Source of the DNA: Thunnus maccoyii
Taxonomy: Eukaryota > Chordata > Actinopteri > Scombriformes > Scombridae
Assembly: GCF_910596095.1 (NCBI RefSeq)
Contig: NC_056555.1
Location: 11,586,001 to 11,650,000, forward strand
Length of the DNA: 64,000 nt
Direction: 5' to 3'
Below are positions 22,801 through 35,084 of this stretch, piece after piece (within the stretch, counting starts at the first letter, position 1; every line of letters starts with the position of its first letter). Below the pieces are notes generated by a model that was given only the letters and a program-made list of their open reading frames with translations, made no database searches and was not told the origin of the DNA. The position numbers and the translations under genes are program-made.

Positions 22801-25800
22801 TAGACATGTAGGTAGAATCAATGAATAATTATCTCTATCACTCATGATGTGATTGGTCATACTGAACATAACATAAATTCCTATAATGTTGGAGATTATA
22901 TGTTAATATTTTTGAGTGAGCAGGATGGAGCAGCATCACTGAATGCTGTTGAGCTAATATACAAATAGAGATCTAAAATGTTAAAATCTACTGTATTTTA
23001 ACCTTGACGCCTTTTTTAAGTGCACATCACCAAACGCATTAATACTGGATCAGATTTCTATGTCTTTGATTTATATATCTCTTAAATCTTTAACTATATT
23101 TTTCATCTTCAGCTGCTGCCTCCTGTGTTTTGCCCCTGTCAGGTTAAAGCAGAACAAATATGTTTAAAATGTGATGTAGGCTACAGCCTGACAGTCAGAT
23201 TCCACTTATCATCCATTAAGGAAATGCAAGTCCGCTAAATTATGAATTAATGGACAACACTGAATAAAACTTTCTTAACTTATTGACACTTTTCTCCACT
23301 CTGACTCAGGCTCTTTTTTTTTTTTAAATATAAATGTACAACGTCCACATACACATGCATTAATATCTCTACGCCTTTTATTTACCTGTTGCCATTGTCA
23401 ATTGTGGTTATTGAATCTCTATTGATGATGGCTTTTTTTCATTCATCACACAAGCGTTTAACTCAGACTGAACATACTCAGAGTTGATTGAACTGACTCT
23501 GATCAGCTTTTCTTGAACCGAAAACTCAGAGTTTCCCACCTCAGGGTTAATCAACTGAGAGTTCAGGGTTAGACTCAGAGTTTGTTGAAGCTGCTTTCTG
23601 GAATGGACCCCATGTCTTGACATTAACATTTAATATTTTTCCAATTTGTTTGTTATTATTAGAGCTATTATTACATAAACTGCAGGGGAGTCATTTTAGA
23701 TTTTTGTTTTATATTATTATATTATATCCTAATATTGTAGGACTCGACCAAATCATATGAAGAAAAAGTGTCAACAAAGGTCACTTTGACTACTTGTTGT
23801 ATGTTTACATTTCTTCACTCTGTGTCACAGGAGGACTATCCTTACAGAGTACCCAGGGAGGATCCACACACAGGACGACCTATGGAGTTTGGGTAAACTG
23901 CTTTTGCCTCTCCTCTATTGCTTGCTATGCTGTTTTTTTTTAAGGGAGCTAATGATTTGTGCAAGGTGTACTTTATAAGTAATATCACTCTTCTCTGATG
24001 AGAGAAGAGTGATATTCTGATGTTACCATTTTGGACAGCCAGGTACAATCAAGGAGCAAGTCCTGTGTTGAGGCAGGGGGATAAATCATAAATCATGGTC
24101 TGCTCTGAACTATATTGCCCTGTCTCGTATTCACAATTTTTGCAGTCTCAAGGCTCGCCTGGCTCTGCACTGTTACTGTTACAGGTTAGACGACTGTTCA
24201 GAGTTCTTAACTGAACAGCATCCGTTTTTAGGCTACAGATTTGGTTGCAGAAGTTTCAGTTTCAGATTTTACTCATAAGAAATCATTGCCTCTGGTTTCA
24301 CTGTTATTTTGGTACAAGTATGTTTATATTGGGGCAAAGCCATCGCTAACTGACCATAGATGACATTAGCAAACCACATTTATTTCACCTGCTTGTAAAG
24401 TTGGTGATATAAAAATTTCAGCTTGTCGCTCTAGAAAATGGTGTCCGCTACATCAAACTACAGTCAAATCAAAACAGATGATGCTCCATATTTTCATATC
24501 ATTTGTTGTTGTTTTTTTATATTAAATCTGTAGAAACTTGGAACAATTTGGAGAATTTTTTAAACATGATTTGGGAGTTTTTCCTAATTTTTATGAATTC
24601 CATATACAAATGTAGTTCAATGTCAGCAACATGTAAAAAGTTAATTTCAGCTATTATACCTTTTTGATAGTATTGGCACTGGAAATTGGTAGGGGGTTAC
24701 AACACCTACACTTAGCATGGTTTTATTTTCAGCTGTTGTATACAGTAGCAAAGTCATGATAGGAAGTAAACTGACCAGATTCACCACTCAGTAGGGAGAC
24801 AGGGAAATTAAGTCTTTCAACTCATGATAGAGTGAGGCAGAAATGGTTATGCCTTCATTTTAAAATATTTGTCTGGCTATTGGATGAGCTCCACCTCTAC
24901 CTATAAATAACTCTGGCAGAACTGTATGTTCACTAATGGTATTATGAGACCAAATTTGATTGTTGTGTTAAAAAATCTGTTTTTGTTTGGCTACCAGTAA
25001 CTGAGCCGCATTTTCTATTTTTATTCCCTCAGCACCCGTGCACCACCTCCTCATAGTGTGCGAAACCAGGGCATCTACCCAGCACCCAGATCGCTCCCAG
25101 AGAGTGGGGAAGACACACTAGTGCAAGCCATCCTTAACCTGGACAGAGGGTACGGATGAAAACATACTTTTATCGCTGCTTAGGGCATCATTATCAAAGC
25201 ATTCTTTGCCCAAGTGTTTGCAGCTTACTCATCAACGTTGCTTAGACATACTGAGGGTTACAACAGCAATACAAGGACTCACTTGTGTGTCGTTGATTCT
25301 GCACAGTGATCTTAAAAATGCTAGATGGCAGCATTGTGCTTTGTTAGCACAGAAATAGAAATGGTTGAAGACCTTGTGTTTACATTCTCTGAAATGGCAA
25401 AGTACCAGTTGTGGAGAATATTGCGTCGGAACTGGCTATGTCAGATAGGGAAGAGAAGCTAATTTATCATTCATACAGCACCTTAACTTTTAGACGCTTC
25501 TCACATTCCCTCTGCTTTTTTCAGGGAGGACAGAGACCATTACAGGAGAAAAGCAGCTCCATTCCCTCCCCTCAGAGAGCGTTCTCCTGTCCGCCGCGAG
25601 GTGGCCCGCTCCCCCCACAGTCGCTCCGGCTCCAGCGTCAGCAGCAGAGGCTACTCACCAGATAGAGCCAAAAGCCTGCCATTTCCCTCACAACAAGGCA
25701 AGAGTATGTAGAATTCTTACAGCTTACCCTCCCCTGATGCAGTGTGGAGCTCTTTTAAAACCCCTTTGTGCCCACCATGGCACAAGAGGAAATCCAAAAC

Positions 25801-28800
25801 TATAAATTAGCCTGATAATTGGTTAAGATTTGTAGGTGCAGTCGGCAATAGTCCTAAAATGTACAAGTCAAGTATAATTTTTTTCACAAAACTTAACACA
25901 CAAGTGCTGAAAATATTAGTTGATTCAAGTGACAAAACATTGATCACAAAATATTTTGGCTATTGATTTAATGCATAAGTCATGTATCTGGTTCCAGTCT
26001 CTCAAATGTGAGAATTTATATATCACAGAAATACTGAAAAATTTTGTGTTTTTGGCTCTTACTCTTACAAAATAGGTCAACATTTTAAGACTCTGTGGGA
26101 AATTGTATTTGGCATTTTCTTTTATGATTTTTAACATCTTATAAACTCAACAAAGTAACATAAAATAGAATAAATAGTTGGTTCTGGTCTCTCTAACAGA
26201 TGGATTAGGTTGCAACCTGATGTATGTAGATATATAACTAGAGTCAAAATAGTCTTATTCATGACTCATTTCTTTTCTGACAACTCACAAAGAGGACACA
26301 CACTGAGTGAAACATTAGTCATTTTAAAAGCAGCACCTCTTACAGATGATAAACAGCACAAAAATAAATAAGAAAAATTTAAAAAAAGATCAGGTAGGCC
26401 TTGCTTCATGTGTGTGAATAACCACTCTAAATGTAAATCCATTGTTTAGTACCAGGTCTCTCTTATTTTTCATCCTCTATTTATTATTTTCTGTCTATCC
26501 ATGATTGATAATTTGGCTGAATGGCTTTTCAGGTGTGGACGGTTCAGAGGGACACGCAGGTGTTTCTGAGCACCTTTGGGGGGCGCTCTTTCCTCAACAG
26601 AGTGGACATGACACTTTGGGTCTGTACATTGAGCCGTGTGAACAAGCCGGGACCTGGGTGACAATAGCTGATCTGTTTTTACTCGCATATGTCCTTGCAT
26701 CCTTGTCAAGTCAGAAAAATGTTGGAAGGAAACGATGTCTCCCTGCACTCCAAAGATGTCTCCATAGAGGAGTTTCTTGAGAAGGATACAAGAATAGATG
26801 ACAGATGAACAATTAAAACCTGTAGAAACTTAAAAGTTTGAACATACTTTTCTTATTAAGCAATTTTAAAACAAAAAAAGGCCATACATTCTCCAACCAC
26901 AGTAAACTCAAGTGTCCTTTTTGACACTGATATTCTGTCACCCAGGTCTGAATGAGGTTCCCTCATGAATTTAGTTTCTTAATTACCCTAGAGGTGACTG
27001 TGCTGGGATGGGTTTCTTGAATGCTATTTTTACTACCTGTTTGTGGAGGTACATTAGCACTTTCAACTGTTCCTACACTGATCTGTAAATGTATTACATT
27101 GTTTTTATTAGGTCCAAGGAAATATGTGAAGTTTTAAAAGTTATTGTCAAGATCAAATGAGCAACACACTGGTGTAGTTATGGATCCATGATCTATATTG
27201 TTCTCAGTGTAAATAAGGATAATGTGTAGGAACAGTGGATTTTACAGTCCAGGTCAACATTGTACAATAATGTACTTGCATGCAAGCATTAGGACATACA
27301 GTACATCTACACTGCTAACTAAGAATAACACCTCCTTTTTAATGCCTGTTTTATTTCAGATTTATATTTAATATTTTTGATACTGGATATATACTGTGTG
27401 TCAACTTTGCACAACTAATTTCCCAGCAGACCAACAATAAACCTTTAGATTAACTGGACTGTAAAATATGGAAGTGCTGAAGTATCTCCTTGTTTACCGC
27501 ATGTTGTTTGTAGGCTTTGTAGATCTTAACCTCTCAAGCTCCATTTTTTTTCACAATTAGTACAGTTTCATTTGGGTATGTTACCATGTTGAGTGCTGGT
27601 TATCTCCTTTCTTAAAATCTCCATTTTGAGTGCTGCTTTTTCCTCACGAAGTGAGCTCATTGGACCTGGGAATGTCATCATGCTAATGTGGCAAAATGAC
27701 ATGAGTTGTTGCATGATTGTAACTTAAAAACAGCATAATGTTAGTCATATTTTTAGAGAAGCATCAGGGCAGTGAGTTTGCTTGCCAGACTGCTGTGAGA
27801 TCAGAAAGGCCTAGTTATTGTGATGTATACAGCCAGTGACCTTACGGTTTGGTCTTCCTACAGGGTATGAAGAGACTTATTCTCAGAGCAAGATGACTGG
27901 TAAGTACAGTTCAGCATAGTTGTTTGTCGACAGGTTAGAAAAGTTAGCTGCAGTCCAGCATGTGGTGACTTAAAGGTGGTAAATATTACTTTGTTAGCCA
28001 CCTTGGCTGGTAAATAGCCATCATGTGGGGGTGGATTTCTACTTTTTTATCATGTTTGCTGGAGAAATGGGCGATTTTAGCACTTCTCTCACCTCATATT
28101 ATACATTGTTATTGTATTGTCTCTGTACCTTTTCCTCCAGTTTTTAGTAGAAATGAATAAAAGCAAGATGAGATGACACGCAGAGAAATTGTTTCAGAAA
28201 TATATAAAGGTTACAATCGTTAAACTTAACCTATTCCCAGTCTGGGTAACCTGAGAGAGACAGAGAGCGTTTCTAATGTGTCCAGCAGCCAGCCTTCGTC
28301 CCTGGTCTGTCTGCCACTTTGTCAGGCCTCATAAAGATGCCACTAGGTCGTGTGTGGAAGAAGAGGGAACGGGGATTGGATGTCTGATGGATATTCCTGA
28401 AGGGGAAACCCTCCACATCAACAGGGTGTTTTTGTTTCATGGCTGGGTTTTAGAGTTCATAATTTGTTAGTAGACTGGGTTAGTTAGTGTGAGAGCTGCC
28501 AAGTCTCAAACTATTGTTATTGTCGATCTTTATTTTTTTTATTTTGCCATTTTTTGTTGTTGTTGTAGAAACTTCATTTCAGTGTCTAAACTTACATCTT
28601 CTGGAGATCTATGCTATTACTTTTGTTTATTCTAACATGTTTCAATGATTTTTTTAAATTATTAAAATTTATAATGGATGTGTATGGGAGGAATGTTTAA
28701 AAGTTGAAATCTCAACAACTGCAGTTGCTGAAGTATTCATACTTCATGAACAGCTGCCCCCTGTGAAAATGCTTAACATATTAAAACAATATACCTATAG

Positions 28801-31800
28801 CGCCACCATGTGGTCAGCTATCACGACTTTTAAAGTTTAGGTTAATAACTTATGAACCGTGAGGCATAGCAAAACAATTTTTGCATAGTGTGTTCCCTAG
28901 ATGAAGCCGATTCGACTGATAGGCCATGCCCATTTGCACCATTTTGGATTTTTCGGTAAACACATTTTGCTTCTCTTGGCAAATATTTCATCTAATCTTC
29001 ACTAAACTTGGTATATTTAGATGACCCCGAACACAACTTATGAGTCCGTTTTTGGGTATCACTTACGATTTTTCTGTAATTGGTTACAAAAAATGTGAAG
29101 GCATGGCCTGATGCACTTAATGGGCCATAACTCTTTAATCCTAAATTCGATTGCAACCAAATTTGGGAATGTTCTGCAAACAGCAATGTTGCACAAGTGT
29201 GTAATATTTCATACAATTCTGCCCAGAGGGGACACTTAAGTAATATTATAACATGACATTTCTGCAATTCTGTTGGCTTTAATAAAATGAAACTTGGTAC
29301 ACAAGTTCTCCACAGCACAGCAAATTGAAGCATGGCACCAATAGCCCCACCTGCTATTAACCAACCAATGAAAACGTGGTCAACTAAGACTTTTCTCATA
29401 GACTAATGGTTTGGTTGACTATTAGGGGGAAGCTCTAGTAGCATTCGATACAGTTTCATCTGTTGGTCATGCTGAAAGATTTCAAAAATTGCTGCTGGAG
29501 CAGCAGTAGCAGCAGTGGCAGCTGGGAGCAGCAGCTAACAGCTTCCAGCTCTCACATGCATTTTCTTCAAATGCACATTCTAGTTGGCTATAAAGCCTTG
29601 TGTGGTGCTCATGCTTATAGCCTGTGGCAGGCAGGACTGCTAGAGAAGAAGTTAGAACAAATTGAAAGTGAGTGATTTGATGAGAGAGGATGTGGTATCT
29701 CATTGATAAGTGGAAATCTGCAGTGAATCCACCCACTGGAGTTTGGAGCACGATAGTGAAGCATCTGTTTCTTGATTGTTCCAGATGTTCTAGTCTAGGT
29801 ACCTGTCTGGATCCTGGAAGCAAACATCAACACCTTTACAGAGCTTTGATTTCTAAAAGCACACACAGTACATACTCACTCACTTTCCAGACATACTAAT
29901 TGACATTTTTTCCCATCGAATTCCTGCTTCCTGATGTTATCCTCCTCCTTTCTAGTTAATCGTTTTCTTTTTTTTTCTCACATTAATTCTGCCCCTCACT
30001 CAATTCTCACTTTGTCAAACTTTGTCTGTTTTTCATCTCTCCAGACAAAATTCCTGGCCTGTCAAGAGAAGGCTCTCCACACAGTGCAACCTCAAACAAG
30101 GTGAGCTCACTTAGATGAAACGACTTTATAATCATAAATATCTGACTGCAATATTGTGTTGGGGGCTTCTTTTTGTTAATTTTTAGCTGAAATTTTACTC
30201 AGTTTGCCTGACAAAATGCGGGTTGTCATACTACATCAGATTCGGTGAGAATATAACTCAAGCATTGGCCTCAAGTGTGGTTTTTGTCTTTAAAAAGCAT
30301 ACAGTCTGAAACATACCATTTATTGTATACCATGGACTCCGCCCTGTCACTGTACAGCAGAATGCATCTGGAACTTCTTAAATTCCATCCTTCTAATAAG
30401 TGTTTAGTCCCATTGAAGTATGTTAATGGGTTTTAAAGTGGCCCTCACGCAGAGCATAAAAGCCATAAGGCCTGTGCTTTGTTTACCTGTGGTATAAGCA
30501 AACTTCAATCAAAGAACTTGTAATGATGGAGGGAAAAGGGCTCAAGTGTCACCAGAAGTACCTTAAGTGCTCTTGTTTTAATTGAAAGAAATTTTTTTTT
30601 TTACTGTCTTTAGTACATATTGAATGTAGATATCTCCTGTCTGCTTTGTAAATAATAGTACATTTTGCTGATATCATCCATCTCCATCCATGCAAAGGAG
30701 TGTAAATAGAATCAGATGTGATTAGGCACACTGGGTCGGGGTACGGCCACCCAGGAGTGAAGAGGCTAACTCAGTAGCCCGAGTCATAACTTTATCACAA
30801 GATCTTAGCCGCAAAACTAGGAGAAGTCCCTATGGAACTCATTGGGATGTGTTTAGACCATTAACAATGAACAATCGTTTCCTTTCTCTGTTTAAGGGTA
30901 TGACTGACTGTGTTTGGTAGCTGAGACTGGTAGATGTAGCAGGTCTCGTGCTTTTGAAAAATTGATGTATAGGGGTCATGGGAAAAGCCTTTATATATGT
31001 ATCAACAGCCAGCATGTCATGTCCAAGTAACAAACTAACAAATGTCCTTCAGCGAATCCGTTTCTGGTTAGTTACTGTGTTCCATCCCGAATAAGCACAT
31101 CAGCTCATTCTAAACTGCATATTTGGTCAAAAATGAGTTAAGACTGGAAACTGATTTCTTGGTGTTTTATATGGTGCTAGTAACTACAACCTGGCTTGGT
31201 AATCTCGTTGGAGAGATAGCCACAGCTAGTCCTAGCTAAAGCTAAAACTAAATTTACTTTTAATTTTTCCCTAGCTGTTATCCATAACTGAAAAATATCA
31301 GTTTTAATTAGCTGCCATCTTGGTAATTTAGTTTATTATTCCACATAATTTAATGATGCAACGGTTAAATCCAATCATGAGGAAAAATTAAAAACCCAGC
31401 TAAACTCCTGCTAAAGGTAGCTAACTTCACAATGTAGCAGTTACTGACATGTCAGCTTTTAAGTCCAGTTGAATACATGCGACTTGGTGGGTTTAAGCTA
31501 CTTTCAAAACATGCATGTAAATCTATTGAATTATGAATTAATTACATGTTGTTTTGATTTCAGTGTGTGTGTATATAATTGACAAATAGAATAAAATTAG
31601 CAAAAGAGATACATTGAATCCATGTGAACTGTAAACCAGTTTATTTTTATTTATTTATTTTGCACATAACAAGGTTGTAATGCCTCTTTAGGCTGTTATA
31701 CCGTTTACAAGCCCTTTTTTTTTATTTTTTAAATCCCCTCTTTTTTTCCCCCCTCTCATCACTGCTCCTGTAGTTACTGTACTTTGCCTTTGTAGGATTT

Positions 31801-34800
31801 TTAGATTTGCTGAAAATGAAATGGAGAGTCAATGACACAAGGCATTCTTATTATGTGCCTAACTTGTAAATTTCATGCATCGATGAAAACGCCTTTAGAC
31901 CTGTATACTTAAATGCTTAAATGTCCAACCAACCAAGTCTTATTGCATAGCTCATTAGCAGATCCTTGAGATAATTTTAATGTTTCCATGTTTCACTGGA
32001 TCATCCTTTGGATTTGGCATAGAGGGCACTTGGATGTCTTTGTACATGCTTATACATCACAAATTACAAGATAAAACATTGAAGTCCTTTCCTTCCCTCT
32101 TAATGTGCATGTCTGTAAGAGCCACCCAATCAACCGCTGTGATGAAAGTTGTACAAAGCGCTCCACCCCTCCACACACGCATACACACTGCTGCTTTTGC
32201 TTGTAGTGTTTGATCTAGCCTGTGGTGCATTGTTTCTCTCTGTTCTGGGGGCACAAACCCATAACCTTGGCCAAGATGAAAGGCCTGTGCTGTGCCCCCA
32301 GTAAAGCTTGCACTAATGGCCCCAGCCACTGCCTGCTGTGGAGATTCAACAAACACACACACAGGCTTTCTGGAGCCATCCCAGACAGAGAAGACCAAAG
32401 AGGGGACCCAAAGAGCAGCTCCGGCTCTGGCTGCGAGCCAGGGTGGCCTACAGGGTGGAGAGCATGTCCTGTAACCGAAAAGGTCACCGAAAGGTTTCAT
32501 CTCTGCCCGAGGCAACAAATTCCTGTCAGTTACGATAATATTTTACCAACCAAGATTATTGCTGCAATCTGGTGATGTGGGGGCATTGCTACAACAGTGT
32601 CATGGTCAGACGATCACACAAGTTGAAAACCTGTTGTGACATTTGTTCCCATATTGTCCCGTCCTAGTTGGATATCACTGATTTGTGATATTTGGTGTGT
32701 TCCAGGAGATATTTTACTTTTTTTGGTGTATCAATTTCTACGTCTTACAGGCTTACTTGAGTTAATGAAGACATAGGCATATGGCCAACTAGCTCATAAA
32801 CATTTATTTGTTACTGGTTGAGATTGTCACTGGGCAGATTGGTGCCTTTTCTACTCTACTGTGGATTTCTTCATCTATGGTTGTTGACTGTTAGTGCAAG
32901 ATAATGAGCCCTTGATCCTGAGGAAATGACCCCAAAATACTTCTTTTTCCCTGTTGTGCTTGGTTGGTTATCACAGGGAGACAGAAAAAAGGAACGCCAC
33001 CAAACAATAAAAAATACTGGTTGTTCAGTGGGTTTCTCTTCTAACATAACACAGTTTTTAAGAGAACTTTTAAAAAGCACTCATAAATTTAAATGCTAGT
33101 TTATGGTCCAGCAGTTAAAACTGGTAGGAATAAGTACTGAGGGCCTAATAACTTTTTTATTCGATTTTAGTTTTGCAAAAAATATCCATACTTCTAGATT
33201 GACATAATTTAATAGTAGTCCAGTTTCTATAGAAAATATCTGCCAAGCTTTGTATTGAGATTCTAGCATCCCTTCCAGGTTGAGTTGTGCCCAGTAAGCT
33301 GAAGTGAAAGACTCAGACAAGGATATTTTTTTTTCGCTGAGACCAAGGAGGCTGAAGACTGACAAACCAGATCCTTCATACGTGCACAAAGCGCACACAC
33401 TGGACTTTTCCCAAGCATAGCTTCAGGGAGGGAAATGGAAGGAGGCATAATTGGATGATGCTTTATGAGTTGTGCTTTTATTTTAGACCACTCTCGGCTT
33501 TGTGATGTACCATCTCCTGTAATTTCTTTCCTCAGTCATCTAGAGATTTAATGTGACTTAATGTATGAGTGGACTTTAGTCATGGCTGGGCAGTTCTGCT
33601 CCCTGGCCTTCAAACTCTAATAGTATCAGGAAATGAGCAAAAGAAATTGAGCAGTGATCCAAGTTGGCCTCGTTTCTCCCCTTTGCTCTTTCTTTTGGCG
33701 TTCATAGTAATACTTAAGGGTACTAGAGTTTCCAGTCTACCCATTAGATGGCTCATCATGGCTTGTCTGGCTATACTTCCTATACTCTTAAGTTATAAAA
33801 ACAGCTGAAATATCCATTTCTTCAATTTTGCATTTAACTGATAACTTAAGTCAATACACAGGATTTGATGTGTGCTGTTTTTGAGAATTCCTATTTCCAG
33901 TTCCTTGACTAAACTGCTAATCTAACTACAAGTCCCGAGCACCCAGGTTCCACAAAGTATACACTGGCTTTGTAGCTTTAGCCACTACATCAGTATATCT
34001 TATCTTCATCCTTTGACATGCCTCATCAACCATATCTTTCCTTTGAAGTTAAACAGTCAGTAGGTCAGGTCATAGTATTGTGCTGACTATCTGTGATGCT
34101 GACTCATGTCCTTTCACATTTCTTGGTCTCTACATCATGTCGAATAGCACTGTGTTACTTCATTTTTCATCATGGTTTATTGATTTTGTTCAGGAAATGG
34201 TTTTGAGTTGGCTTTAATCAGCAATGGGCACTAATGGAGTTGGCCTTCTCTGTATGATGGTATTGATGTATTCATTCAAAGCATTTTGTAACTTTGTCAT
34301 GAAAACAGTGAGTCCACCACTTTGGTCCTGATTAAATAGGGCTGCAGCAATTGATTAATCTGTTAATTATTTTCTTGATTAATCAATGAGTTGTTTGGTC
34401 TATAAAATGCCAGAAAATGGTGTCAATCACTGTTCCCCAAAGCCCAAGGTGATTTCTTCACTACTTTTGTCCCAGCCAACAGTCTACAACCCAAAGATAT
34501 TTTACTATCATATACAACTAAAGAAACCAGAAAATATTCATATTTGAGAAGCTGGAACCAGAGAATTTGGACTTTTTTAATGACAAAAACAATTAATCAA
34601 TTATCCAAATAGTTGCTATTTAATTTAATAATTGGCAACTAATTGACTAATGGTTGCAGCTCTAGACTGAAATATCTCAACTACAGGGTGGATTGCCATG
34701 AAATTGTGTACAGACATTCTTGGTCCCCAGAGGATGATTCCTAATGACTTTGATGAACCCCTGACATCCTCTAGCGCCTCCATGAGGCTGACATTTGTGG

Positions 34801-35045
34801 TTTGTAGTAAAAATATCTCATCAACTATTTGATGGATTACCTTGAAATTTGGTACACACATTCATGTTCTCCTCAGGATGAATTATTATCACTGAAATGA
34901 TCCCCTGACTTTTCATTTAGTTCCACCATCAGATCAAAGTTATTTTTGTCCAATACTTTGCTTTAGGACCCAATGCCTGCAAAACTGACTTTCCCATCAG
35001 CCTCATCTGTACACATCATGTACTAACATGCTAAACTAAGAAAAC

Positions 35046-35084
<39 letters not shown>

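Noticed and set aside
25411..25665. 84-codon plus frame overlapping the pphln1 RS exon
   Set aside because: It is out of frame with the spliced pphln1 reading, which gives the conserved SPHSRSGSSVSSRGYSPDRA block.
32057..32518. 153-codon minus-strand frame inside pphln1 intron 9
   Set aside because: No homology recognised, and other frames on both strands are equally open. Reported only as an island.
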